Assembly (NCBI GenBank): GCA_003554025.1 | Contig: PWFC01000036.1 | Span: 1 to 41,031 of the forward strand | Source: Mollicutes bacterium | GTDB taxonomy: Bacteria; Bacillota_I; Bacilli_A; Izemoplasmatales; Izemoplasmataceae | Direction: 5' to 3' | DNA: 41,031 nucleotides | In this document: one piece after another, positions 24,867-33,305 of the stretch | How positions within the stretch are numbered: the stretch's first letter is position 1 | Layout: each line of letters begins with the position of its first letter | Program-made: the position numbers and the translations under genes | The notes under the pieces: model-generated | The model's database searches: none | Told to the model about the DNA's origin: nothing | The model's input: the letters and a program-made list of their open reading frames with translations, nothing else

Positions 24867-24872
24867 TATAAT
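24867..24872 (+). promoter_or_regulatory. -10 element of the GNAT-kinase gene
   Basis: TATAAT at 24867-24872; the start near 24879 lies after the ATG at 24878 and favours ATG 24890. Confidence 0.5.
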
Positions 24873-24889
24873 GACAAATGGGTGAAACT

Positions 24890-25888
24890 ATGATACGACT
24901 AGCCAGACAAGAAGACTTAGAAGCCCTAGACGCACTGAGCGTCCGGGCCGTCAAAGCCATGCGCAAACAAAACATCCACCAGTGGGATGAGGACTATCCC
25001 CGCAAAAGGCATTTCGTTGAAGACATCAAGCACGAACGACTTTTTGTCTACGAGGCCAAAACCGGCATCGCCGGCGCCATGGCTTTGTTTGAAGGCCATG
25101 AAGAAGCGTACGAGCCCATCGATTGGCTGCGGGAGAAAAGCCTCATCGTCCACCGTTTTTTTGTCGACCCAGCGTCTCAAAAGACGGGCATCGGCAGCGC
25201 TTTGGTTTTGCACGCCATAAAGACCGGCCAAAAACGCGGCGCATCTTCGATCAAAATCGACACGTATCCCGCAAACGCGCCGATGCGAAAGCTGCTCAAA
25301 CGCCATCAGTTCTCCGAACGAGGTTACATCGCCTCCATTCACCGCATCGCCTATGAACGCCTGATCGACCGTTCGTTTTTAAACCGAATCGTCATTCTTG
25401 GAAGAAGCGGTTCCGGCAAAACAACGCTTGCGAGGATTCTTGGTGAAAAGCTTTCTTCGACCGTCTTGCACCTTGACACGGTCTATTGGTTGCGCAATTG
25501 GACCGCGCTTCCCAAACGCGAGTTTCAAGAAAAAGTCCGGCGCTTCATCAAAGAAAACCCCCGTTTCGTCATGGACGGCAATTATCTGCACACGCCGACC
25601 TTTGAAGACCGGCTTCAAGCCGCCGACACGATAATTCTCTTGAATTATGACCGCCAAGAAGCCCTCAAAGGCATCATCCGCCGCGAAGAAGAATACAAAC
25701 ACCGCTACCGCAGCGACATGGCGTCAGGGTGCATCGAAGAAATCGATCAAAAATTTTTGCAATATGTGACGTTTTTCGACCGTTACCGAAAACGAATCGA
25801 AGGTCGAATGAACGCGTTGAACCATAAAAAACTCATTTTGCGCTTTTCTTCAAGGCAAGCGCTTGAGGATTGGCTAAGCACGCTATAG
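24890..25888 (+). CDS. Fusion of GNAT acetyltransferase with FlaR-like P-loop kinase
   Basis: A 332-residue two-domain protein. Residues about 1-155 are a GNAT N-acetyltransferase: RLARQEDLEALDALSVRAV, then VHRFFVDPASQKTGIGSALV with the acetyl-CoA loop (QKTGIGSA) and NAPMRKLLKRHQF. Residues about 160-332 are an adenylate-kinase-like P-loop protein with Walker A LGRSGSGKTTLARIL, then LDTVYWLRNWT and DGNYLHTPTFEDRL. This matches proteins annotated as topology modulation protein FlaR. The two are usually separate genes. The start 24890 is favoured by GGGTGA and by the promoter position. It is inserted between rpmA and obgE, where Bacillus has spo0B. The substrates of both halves are unknown. Confidence 0.82.
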   Translation: MIRLARQEDLEALDALSVRAVKAMRKQNIHQWDEDYPRKRHFVEDIKHERLFVYEAKTGIAGAMALFEGHEEAYEPIDWLREKSLIVHRFFVDPASQKTGIGSALVLHAIKTGQKRGASSIKIDTYPANAPMRKLLKRHQFSERGYIASIHRIAYERLIDRSFLNRIVILGRSGSGKTTLARILGEKLSSTVLHLDTVYWLRNWTALPKREFQEKVRRFIKENPRFVMDGNYLHTPTFEDRLQAADTIILLNYDRQEALKGIIRREEEYKHRYRSDMASGCIEEIDQKFLQYVTFFDRYRKRIEGRMNALNHKKLILRFSSRQALEDWLSTL

Positions 25889-25900
25889 GAAGTGAAAAAC

Positions 25901-27184
25901 ATGTTTGTAGATTTGGTAAAAATAACCGTGCAAAGCGGAAAAGGCGGCGACGGGATGAGCTCGTTCCGCCGAGAAAAATACGTCCCCAAAGGCGGCCCGA
26001 GCGGCGGCGATGGCGGACGGGGCGGCCACGTCGTCTTCGAAGGCGACGAAGGCCTTTCGACCTTGTTAGAATTCCGTTACAACCGCCTCCGTAAAGCCGA
26101 AGACGGCGAACACGGCAAAAGCAAGAAAATGGACGGCAAAAACGGCAAAGACCTTCTTTTGAAGGTGCCTGTTGGGACCACGATTTTCAACGACGAAAAC
26201 GGCAAAGTGATTGCCGATATCACCGAACACAAACAACAAGCCATGATTTTAAAAGGTGGCCGGGGCGGTCGGGGCAACGTCAAGTTCACCACAAGCCGCA
26301 ACACAGCGCCCGATTTCGCCGAAAACGGCGAACCCGGCCAAGAACTCGATCTTCGCATCGAACTCAAACTTTTAGCCGATGTCGGCCTGATTGGCATGCC
26401 AAACGTCGGAAAAAGCACCATCATCAGCGCAATCACGAAGGCAAAACCCAAAATCGCTTCGTATCCTTTCACGACGCTGACGCCCAATCTAGGCGTTGCC
26501 GGCGTTAAAGACGGGCGCAGTTTTGTGGTTGCGGACATGCCTGGCCTAATCCAAGGCGCATCCGAAGGCCAAGGCCTTGGTCAGCAGTTTTTGCGACATA
26601 TCGAACGCACACGCGTTCTTTTGCACGTTCTTGATATGAGCGCGTTCGAAGGACGCGACCCCTACGTCGATTTCCAAATCATCAATGAAGAGCTGAAAGC
26701 CTATCAATACGGACTAGAAAACCGCCCGCAGATTATCGTCGCAAACAAGATGGACATGCCCGAAGCGCAAAAAAATCTTGAAAATTTTCAAAAGCGTTAC
26801 GAAGGCGACGCGCTCATTGTGCCCATCTCGGCGGCGACGCGCGACAATTTGGAGTATTTGCTGCTGAAGACGGCGGATTTGCTTGACAGCGTCGAACCGT
26901 TCTCGCTTTACGATTCAAGCGCGTTCGAAGAATACGTCACATACCGTTACGAAGACAAAGACGAACCTTTTGAAATCAAAAAAGGCGACGACGGCGTCTT
27001 TGAAGTCGGTGGAACGCGAATCGAACGACTGCTTGCCATGACCGATTTTTCCAAAGACCAGGCCGTACGGCGTTTCGCTAGGCAATTGAAGGAATTAGGT
27101 GTCGAACAGGAACTGCGAAAGCTCGGCGCCGAACCTGGAGAAACCGTCCGCATTTTGGGCCATGAATTTGAATTCATCGAATAA
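25901..27184 (+). CDS. obgE: GTPase Obg/CgtA
   Basis: An essential GTPase in 50S maturation and stress signalling. The 427 residues contain the glycine-rich Obg fold (FRREKYVPKGGPSGGDGGRG, later LKGGRGGRGNVKF), the G domain with G1 GMPNVGKSTI near residue 165, switch II DMPGLIQGAS and G4 ANKMD. A C-terminal OCT domain follows (DEPFEIKKGDDGVFEVGG to ILGHEFEFIE), as in Bacillota Obg. ATG 25901 has AGGAAGTG upstream; a GTG at 25892 overlaps that RBS. It begins 12 nt after the GNAT-kinase gene and is probably cotranscribed with it. Confidence 0.96.
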   Translation: MFVDLVKITVQSGKGGDGMSSFRREKYVPKGGPSGGDGGRGGHVVFEGDEGLSTLLEFRYNRLRKAEDGEHGKSKKMDGKNGKDLLLKVPVGTTIFNDENGKVIADITEHKQQAMILKGGRGGRGNVKFTTSRNTAPDFAENGEPGQELDLRIELKLLADVGLIGMPNVGKSTIISAITKAKPKIASYPFTTLTPNLGVAGVKDGRSFVVADMPGLIQGASEGQGLGQQFLRHIERTRVLLHVLDMSAFEGRDPYVDFQIINEELKAYQYGLENRPQIIVANKMDMPEAQKNLENFQKRYEGDALIVPISAATRDNLEYLLLKTADLLDSVEPFSLYDSSAFEEYVTYRYEDKDEPFEIKKGDDGVFEVGGTRIERLLAMTDFSKDQAVRRFARQLKELGVEQELRKLGAEPGETVRILGHEFEFIE

Positions 27185-27232
27185 ATAAAAAAGTTAGTAT
27201 ACAAACAAAAAGAAGACAAAAGGAGGTCGCTC

Positions 27233-28594
27233 ATGCCGCGAAAACAAAAAATTAAGGATTTGCTTCAAAAGGGCACTCCGAAAGCTTTGCAAAACGAAAC
27301 AGCGAAACATCATCCTTCAGACGTTGCCGACGTCTTGCAAACTTTAGACGGCGAACGCTTGGAACATGTGGTGAAGATTTTGAACCATCACGTATTGGGC
27401 GAGGTGTTGTCGCATCTGGCGCCCGAGGCCGCCGACAGCGTCTTGCGTTATCTTGACGATGAAAAGATTGCAAGGGTTTTAAGCGTCATGGACGCCGACG
27501 ATGCCGTCGACGTTTTAAAAGCGACACACGAACATAGACGCAATCTCTATTTTCATTTTATGGATGAGGATGTGCGCACAACGCTTTCTTCCCTGATCGA
27601 TTATCGCGAGGAAACCGCCGGTTCCATCATGACGAACGAATACATCGGTTTGCGTCAAGGCATGGATGTCAAAGAAGCGATGAAAGCGCTCGTCGCCAAC
27701 GCGAAAAGCACAGAGGGCATCCAACGGTTGTTCGTACTGGACGATAACGAATTTTTAGTGGGCGTCATCGAATTGAAGACCTTGATTCAAGCGCGTTCGC
27801 CGAAATCGATCGACGAACTGATGCATACCGAAGTCATCACCGTCAAGGAAGAAGACGACGTTGAAGACGCGGCGCGCACCATGCAAAACTACGGGTTGTA
27901 TCTTCTTCCTGTCGTCAACGAACAAAACCAGCTCAAAGGCGTCATCACGATGGACGATGCCGCCGACATCCTCGATGAGGAAACCGACGAAGACTACGCT
28001 CGTTTTGCAAGCATTTCCCATGAGGAATCCGTACGAGCTTCCATTTGGCGATCTTCGTTGCATCGCTTGCCTTGGTTGGTGCTGATGTTGGCGCTCGGAC
28101 TTTTGATTTCCGGCATCATCGCACAATTCGAAGCGACCCTAGAAGCGATCGTCGTGTTGGTGTTTTTCCAGCCGTTGATTATGGACATGGCCGGCAACAC
28201 GGGCACACAGTCGCTTGCGGTCACCGTACGGGGCATCAGCAAAGATTATTACGACAACAAGGCCGCTTCGTTGAAACATCTGTTCAAAGAGCTGAAAGTC
28301 GGCTTTTATAGCGGAATCGGCATCGGCGTGCTTTCGTTTTTCACATCCTTTTTGTTCTTGAGCGTCACGGGCGCCGGCGATTACGCACCGGCAACCATCG
28401 CCGCAATCGTCGGTCTTTCGTTGATGCTTTCCCTTTCTCTTTCGAGTTTTATCGGGGCGTTCATACCGTTAGCGCTTTACAAACTGAAAGCGGATCCCGC
28501 CGTGGCGAGCGGACCGTTTATCACAACCATCGTCGACATCATCGGCCTAGTCATTTATTTTATGCTTGCGACGATACTGATTCTGAGCTTGTAG
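27233..28594 (+). CDS. mgtE: Magnesium transporter MgtE (first of a tandem pair)
   Basis: A Mg2+ channel-transporter gated by cytosolic Mg2+. The 453 residues show the N-terminal superhelical sensor (HPSDVADVLQTLDGERLEHV), two CBS domains (about residues 135-255; ETAGSIMTNEYIGL, LPVVNEQNQLKGVIT) and five membrane helices. In the pore region MAGNTGTQSLAVTV and DPAVASGPFITTIVDIIG are the family hallmarks, and the pore-side Asp of the last motif is kept. The ATG has AAGGAGG. A second mgtE starts 11 nt after its stop; the two proteins are clearly diverged, so this is not a recent duplication. Confidence 0.95.
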   Translation: MPRKQKIKDLLQKGTPKALQNETAKHHPSDVADVLQTLDGERLEHVVKILNHHVLGEVLSHLAPEAADSVLRYLDDEKIARVLSVMDADDAVDVLKATHEHRRNLYFHFMDEDVRTTLSSLIDYREETAGSIMTNEYIGLRQGMDVKEAMKALVANAKSTEGIQRLFVLDDNEFLVGVIELKTLIQARSPKSIDELMHTEVITVKEEDDVEDAARTMQNYGLYLLPVVNEQNQLKGVITMDDAADILDEETDEDYARFASISHEESVRASIWRSSLHRLPWLVLMLALGLLISGIIAQFEATLEAIVVLVFFQPLIMDMAGNTGTQSLAVTVRGISKDYYDNKAASLKHLFKELKVGFYSGIGIGVLSFFTSFLFLSVTGAGDYAPATIAAIVGLSLMLSLSLSSFIGAFIPLALYKLKADPAVASGPFITTIVDIIGLVIYFMLATILILSL

Positions 28595-28605
28595 GGAGGT
28601 CAACC

Positions 28606-30012
28606 ATGAAAAAGATAACCCTTCTAAGACGCAATAAGCCCAAAGAAATTTTGAGCATCGTTCGTCACGAAGAACGAAAGCACATCTTAAAAAGCAAACT
28701 GCAAAAATACCACGCTTACGACATCAAAGAAGCGATGCTCGCTATGAACGAAGAAGAGCGAAAGCGGTTATACCAATACATCGACCCCTTGAAAGTTTCA
28801 AAAGTTTTCGGCCACCTACAAGACGATAAGGCGGTCGATTACCTTCGCGAACTCGAAAAAAGTTATGCGGCGCAAATACTTGAGCGTATGGAACCCGACG
28901 ACGCCGTCGACATCCTTCAGGAGCTCAAACAAGACGAGGCGGTCGATTACCTAGCGCTTATTGAAGAAACGCGCCGCGAGCATTTGCGCAAACTCTCCAA
29001 ATACAAAAATCTGACCGCCGGCGGCGAGATGACCCCTTCTTACATCGCGTTTGCGCCGGAGATGGACGTCAAAGAAGCGATGAAAGTGCTTGTGGAAAAG
29101 GCAGAGGAGGCCGAAATGATCGACACGCTCTTCGTCGTCGACGACAACAATCGGCTCCTAGGCACCCTAGACATGCGCGAACTCATCGTCGCAAGACACC
29201 CAAAACGTATCGAGGAACTTATGAACAAAGATTTTTACGCCGTTCACGTCGAAGACGGCATCGCCGAAGTCGTTCGCGACATTCAAAAATACGACACGCT
29301 CGCTATGCCCGTTTTAGGCGAAAATCAAACGCTTGAAGGCATTATAACCATGTACGACGCCATGGACATCATCGAAGAAACCGCCCACGGAGATTTCGCG
29401 AAACTCGCGGGGATCCCAACGGAGGACGACGCTCATGAAAGCGCTCAAAGAAGCGCTAAAAGCCGTTTTCCCTGGCTGGCTCTCTTGTTGGTATTGAATT
29501 TGATCATCACCTCGCTTTTGGCGACCTTTGAAGAGACCATCGCCGCGATTACCGCGCTCGTGCTGTTTCAACCTCTAATCTTTGCCATGGCCGGAAACAT
29601 CGGCACGCAATCCCTTGCGGTCACAATATTGAGAATCAGCCGCGAAACCTTGCAGACGCGGCGCACCGTCGCAAAGCACCTTGTGCAAGAAGCGTCGATC
29701 GGCGCGGTGAACGGCCTGCTTTTGGGCGCGTTGTCGTTTTTGACGGCTTGGGGCTTTTTGACGCTCTCGCCGATGGGGATTGTCGGCGAAGGTGTCGTTA
29801 CAGCGCTTGATATCGGTTTGGTCGTGGGATTGAGCGTCTTCATTAGCTTGTTTGTTTCCGCTTTTTTGGCCAGTTTGATTCCCGTGGTATTGACCGCTAT
29901 GAAGGTTGATCCCGCCGTGGCAAGCGGACCGTTCATCACGACCCTAAACGACATCACCGCCTTGGTTGTGTATTTTGGTTTGGCCACCGCCATGGTGTTC
30001 GCCTTGTTATAG
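28606..30012 (+). CDS. mgtE: Magnesium transporter MgtE (second of a tandem pair)
   Basis: The 468-residue paralogue of the preceding gene, with the same architecture: N-terminal helical domain (RHEERKHILKSKLQKYHAYD), CBS pair (GEMTPSYIAFAPEMDVKEAM, AMPVLGENQTLEGIIT) and five membrane helices. The pore motifs MAGNIGTQSLAVTI and DPAVASGPFITTLNDITA are kept. Against the first copy the N domain is strongly diverged and the order of motifs is identical. The ATG follows GGGAGG. MgtE works as a homodimer in known structures; a heterodimer of the two products is possible but unproven. ruvA starts 31 nt downstream, so the operon may run through. Confidence 0.95.
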   Translation: MKKITLLRRNKPKEILSIVRHEERKHILKSKLQKYHAYDIKEAMLAMNEEERKRLYQYIDPLKVSKVFGHLQDDKAVDYLRELEKSYAAQILERMEPDDAVDILQELKQDEAVDYLALIEETRREHLRKLSKYKNLTAGGEMTPSYIAFAPEMDVKEAMKVLVEKAEEAEMIDTLFVVDDNNRLLGTLDMRELIVARHPKRIEELMNKDFYAVHVEDGIAEVVRDIQKYDTLAMPVLGENQTLEGIITMYDAMDIIEETAHGDFAKLAGIPTEDDAHESAQRSAKSRFPWLALLLVLNLIITSLLATFEETIAAITALVLFQPLIFAMAGNIGTQSLAVTILRISRETLQTRRTVAKHLVQEASIGAVNGLLLGALSFLTAWGFLTLSPMGIVGEGVVTALDIGLVVGLSVFISLFVSAFLASLIPVVLTAMKVDPAVASGPFITTLNDITALVVYFGLATAMVFALL

Positions 30013-30043
30013 TTTCTACACAAACAAAAAAGGAGAATCGCTT

Positions 30044-30604
30044 ATGTATAGTTATATGAAAGGCCGCGTCCGCGAAATCGAGCCTGAGAAAATCACGCTT
30101 GAAGTCCAAGGCATCGGCTATCACATCGTTGTCCCCAATCCCTTTGAGTTCGAGCAGGACGCTTCCGTAAAAGTCTACATTTACCAACACATTCGCGAAG
30201 ACGCCCACACTCTTTTTGGCTTTGCAGACTTGAAGGAAAAACGATTGTTCGACCAACTGTTGAGCGTACGCGGCATCGGCCCGAAAAGCGCGCTGGCCAT
30301 CATCGCCGCGGCCGAGGTCGAGGAAATCGTCAAGGCGATTGAACTGGGCGACACGAAATACTTGAACCGTTTCCCCGGCATTGGCCCCAAAGCCAGCGAA
30401 CAGATGGTCCTTGACCTTCGCGGCAAGGTCCAAGTCGACGTTGTGAGCCACAAAGGGAAACGCCACATCGACGAAGTTGAAGACGCCCTCAGGGCGCTCG
30501 GCTACAAAACCCGGGAAATCGAGCGCGTCAGCAAGAAGCTCGATACTTCCAAAGACACCGCATCCATGATCAAAGACGCGCTCCGATTCATCGCAAACAA
30601 ATAA
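30044..30604 (+). CDS. ruvA: Holliday junction DNA helicase subunit RuvA
   Basis: Binds four-way junctions and loads the RuvB motor for branch migration. The 186 residues show the OB-fold N-terminal domain (MKGRVREIEPEKITLEVQGI, YIYQHIREDAHTLFGFAD), two helix-hairpin-helix motifs (LLSVRGIGPKSALAII and FPGIGPKASEQMVLDL), a linker, and the C-terminal RuvB-contacting domain (VEDALRALGYKTREI). ATG 30044 has AAGGAGA; longer upstream frames run into mgtE. ruvB, almost always next in Bacillota, is not here: a peptidase gene follows instead. RecU encoded earlier in the window is the likely resolvase partner. Confidence 0.95.
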   Translation: MYSYMKGRVREIEPEKITLEVQGIGYHIVVPNPFEFEQDASVKVYIYQHIREDAHTLFGFADLKEKRLFDQLLSVRGIGPKSALAIIAAAEVEEIVKAIELGDTKYLNRFPGIGPKASEQMVLDLRGKVQVDVVSHKGKRHIDEVEDALRALGYKTREIERVSKKLDTSKDTASMIKDALRFIANK

Positions 30605-30618
30605 AAGCAGGTGATTGC

Positions 30619-31779
30619 ATGAACCTACAAGAATTTTTGAACGCTTACCGCGCGTTTGGCAAGGCCGAATGGGAAAACGTTGTCGAAGGCGCAAACAAAG
30701 ACTTGAACCTTTTTGACGAAACCCTTTACGCTTTGGCCGCCGAAAGCGAGAAGCGCACGCCGGTCATCAAACGCGCCCTTGTCGAACACCATCCCGAAGT
30801 CGCGCGCTACCGACGTCGAATCGAGGATTTCGAAGGGTATCCGAAAGACGACATGCTGACGCTTTCCCGCGCCATGCGCACCGACGTCATGAAGCTTATG
30901 GAACTCAGAAACATGGCCGCTCAGAACTTGGGGTACCATGACTATAAGGACCTCGATTGCGAACAATCGCGCATCCACGAAGAAACCATCAAAGACCGGC
31001 TGCAAGAGGTTGTTGAAACACATGCCTCTAAAGCCGAAGCGCTCATTGAAAAACACAAGATGACTTGGGAGAGCTGGTTTCAGGATTTGCGCGAACTGAC
31101 CGCCTTTGAAGAAGCGCTCAATCCTCAAGACATCGTCGAGAAAGTCGTCGAGACGTTCGGCTTTACAAAATTGCGCGATGTCTTGAGCATCCACCAAGAC
31201 GAACAAGGCATCGCCGGGTTCGCTCGAAAATTTTCCGACCGGGACATCAGAATTGCCGGTCGCATCATCGACAACGCATCCGACCTAAAAACGTTTATAC
31301 ACGAACTATCGCACGCGATCCTTTATGCGTACAACACCCCAAAAACGTTGGACGATTTTTTGTTACCGGCGAACGATGAATTTTTGGCAAATTTGTTGGA
31401 AACCGTTATCGCCAAAAAGGTTTGTACACAAACACAAAAATGGATGATTCAGAAAGTCGACACATTGGAAATGATTCGCATGTCATTGAGCGGACTGTTC
31501 GAATTGGACCTTTGGAACAAAGTGAAAACCCCGGAAGAACGTTTCGTCCATCATTACGAACGCCTAATGCCCATAAAGCATCCCGAATATTGGTCGCTCG
31601 ACAGCTTCCGCAGCGTCGACCCCTTGTTCATCCAGTATTATCCCTTGGGCCGCCTCGCCGGAAAAAACATGCTCGTCATCATTGATCAAGAAGGTCTTGA
31701 AGGCACCGAACTAGGCGATTGGCTCTACGATCATCTCATCAATCGCGCCACAGAGATAGAACTCGCTTCGTTTCTCTAA
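30619..31779 (+). CDS. Short M3-like zinc metallopeptidase
   Basis: A 386-residue protein that resembles the catalytic half of M3 oligoendopeptidases. The zinc motif is FIHELSHAILY (HExxH at residues 228-232), with a probable third ligand in NDEFLANLLE some 25-33 residues later. Before it is LMELRNMAAQNLGYHDYKDL, a segment characteristic of M3 enzymes (RNxxAxxLGYxxY). Classical PepF proteins are about 600 residues, so the N-terminal region is lacking. HELSH replaces the usual HExGH of M3. It has no signal peptide and should act in the cytosol on peptides. RBS GCAGGTGA precedes the ATG, 14 nt after ruvA. The exact family is open; the metallopeptidase call is firm. Confidence 0.8.
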   Translation: MNLQEFLNAYRAFGKAEWENVVEGANKDLNLFDETLYALAAESEKRTPVIKRALVEHHPEVARYRRRIEDFEGYPKDDMLTLSRAMRTDVMKLMELRNMAAQNLGYHDYKDLDCEQSRIHEETIKDRLQEVVETHASKAEALIEKHKMTWESWFQDLRELTAFEEALNPQDIVEKVVETFGFTKLRDVLSIHQDEQGIAGFARKFSDRDIRIAGRIIDNASDLKTFIHELSHAILYAYNTPKTLDDFLLPANDEFLANLLETVIAKKVCTQTQKWMIQKVDTLEMIRMSLSGLFELDLWNKVKTPEERFVHHYERLMPIKHPEYWSLDSFRSVDPLFIQYYPLGRLAGKNMLVIIDQEGLEGTELGDWLYDHLINRATEIELASFL

Positions 31780-31802
31780 GAACCACAGACGATTTTCAGA
31801 AG

Positions 31803-31839
31803 AAAAACGGACAGTGGCCCATGCCACCGTCCGTTTTTT
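31803..31839. terminator. Bidirectional terminator between the peptidase and asparaginase genes
   Basis: AACGGACAGTGG (31806-31817) pairs with CCACCGTCCGTT (31824-31835) with one mismatch; A run before, T run after. Confidence 0.9.
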
Positions 31840-31854
31840 CGCTCAAAATCGCCT

Positions 31855-32829
31855 CTACATTGCAAAGATTTTTTGAAGTTCTTCGTGGCGACATCCGTTT
31901 TTCAAAGCGATCATCAACAATATGCGTGCCTTGACGCCGGAAAGCGTCCCGCCAAGAATGCATCCTTGACGAACAAGATCTTTCCCGCCCCCGACATATC
32001 CGTATGTGTCTAAGACGCGCCCGGCTATGGTTCTCGAGGTGATTACGATTTCAAGCCCGTGTGCGCGGGCTTTTTTAATGCCGTGCATCAAAAGGGGCGG
32101 AACGTTGCCACGTCCCAACGCTTCAATGACCAAACCTTCGTAACCCGCTTCAATATAATAATCGATGACATCGCCTTTCATGCCCGCATACGCTTTGAGA
32201 AGCGCGACGTTTTCGCCGTAGGCGTTTTTCAGAGGGTAGTCTTTTCGTTTATGCATTCTATAGTAAAGGACGTCCTCATCGTCAATTATCCCCAAAGGAC
32301 CGAATTCGATGCTTTTAAAAGTGTCAAGGTTCAGGGTGTGCGTCTTGGTGACTTCGGAGGCCGCGTGAATCTGATAGTTCATCACGACCAAAACGCCTTT
32401 CTGTCTTGATTCACCGCTCATAACGGTCTTCACGCTAGAATCGAGATTCGTCAGGCCGTCGTAGCCAAGTTCGCTGGCGTTTTTCATCGAACCCGTTACG
32501 ACGATGGGCTTGTCGCTTTTGGAAACAACGTCCAGAAAAAAGGCGGTTTCTTCAAGCGTATCCGTGCCGTGCACAATCACGACGCCGACGTAGCCGTCGT
32601 CGTTCACATAACGGTCGATAACGTTTTTGAGTTCGTACATGTTTTCCGGTGTGATGGAAGGGCTTGGGAGCTTGGAAAATTCGATCGCTTCCAAATTGTC
32701 ATAATCCGTGGCCTCTTGGAGAGTGGCGACGATTTCCTCGGGAGAAACCCCGGGAATCGCGCCTTGAAGTTTGGACGAAACCTTCATGGAAATTGTCCCG
32801 CCGGTAAAAATTAACGCAACCTTTTTCAT
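31855..32829 (-). CDS. ansA: L-asparaginase
   Basis: Hydrolyses asparagine to aspartate and ammonia. The 324 residues have both catalytic threonine motifs of the bacterial family: IFTGGTISMK (T12) at the N-terminus and VVIVHGTDTLEETAFFL near residue 90, followed by VVTGSMKN and the C-terminal domain (VIEALGRGNVPP, TSRTIAGRV). No signal peptide is present, so it is a cytosolic type. The start complement at 32827-32829 is preceded on its strand by GAGGTGA. It is transcribed alone towards the M3-like gene. A long, A+T-rich leader region lies upstream. Confidence 0.93.
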   Translation of the reverse strand: MKKVALIFTGGTISMKVSSKLQGAIPGVSPEEIVATLQEATDYDNLEAIEFSKLPSPSITPENMYELKNVIDRYVNDDGYVGVVIVHGTDTLEETAFFLDVVSKSDKPIVVTGSMKNASELGYDGLTNLDSSVKTVMSGESRQKGVLVVMNYQIHAASEVTKTHTLNLDTFKSIEFGPLGIIDDEDVLYYRMHKRKDYPLKNAYGENVALLKAYAGMKGDVIDYYIEAGYEGLVIEALGRGNVPPLLMHGIKKARAHGLEIVITSRTIAGRVLDTYGYVGGGKDLVRQGCILGGTLSGVKARILLMIALKNGCRHEELQKIFAM

Positions 32830-33305
32830 GCAATCACCTCGAATGGGTTTTTATAAAATTTCGTTTTACTAGAAAACGTCGTGCGCATGGACAACCTTGT
32901 CAAAAATTCAATTTTCGGACCTGAAGAATTTACGCCCTTTGAACCCGCGAAAAGACAAACATCCAAACCGATGAGGACAGCTAAACAACTATACAAGCCT
33001 TCTATAAAGGAAATACATAAGTTAACATAATATATATTATAGGAAGTTATGCGGCTTATTAAAAGAACGCTTCTTTTTGTCGGGTTGGCGAGCATTTGAC
33101 CAAATTAACCATGTTTAATTTCAATTCTCTTCTCTTCTGTTTGTGCAAAATACAGTCAAAACAATTGGATGACCATGTTTAATCCGCCCCTCTTTTTCTC
33201 TTCGGACGTTCCGGGAAGTGATGATTTCTCGCAAGGTTTCAACACCCATGCATACTTATTGTCCATAAGGATGCAAAAAACGCTTAGAGCGAAAATTTCG
33301 AGGGG
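32830..33305. other. 476-bp A+T-rich intergenic region without a convincing gene
   Basis: Clearly richer in A+T than its surroundings. It contains an inverted repeat CGTTTT/AAAACG (32862-32878) just upstream of ansA, a GACAA/TTGTC repeat (32890-32901), a perfect 14-nt palindrome ATAATATATATTAT (33027-33040) and a direct repeat ACCATGTTTAAT (33108-33119, 33172-33183). TATAAT on the minus strand (33041-33036) with TTTTAA 17 bp upstream may drive ansA, giving a leader of about 200 nt. Open frames here have no RBS and no recognisable protein. The minus-strand repeat CGCTctaAGCG followed by T6 (33291-33275) is a weak terminator for the PHP gene. Confidence 0.55.

Noticed and set aside
32826-33095. 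Possible 89-residue minus-strand protein overlapping the ansA start region
   Set aside because: No RBS at its start, it ends at the ansA start codon, and its composition follows the A+T-rich intergenic sequence; no family features.
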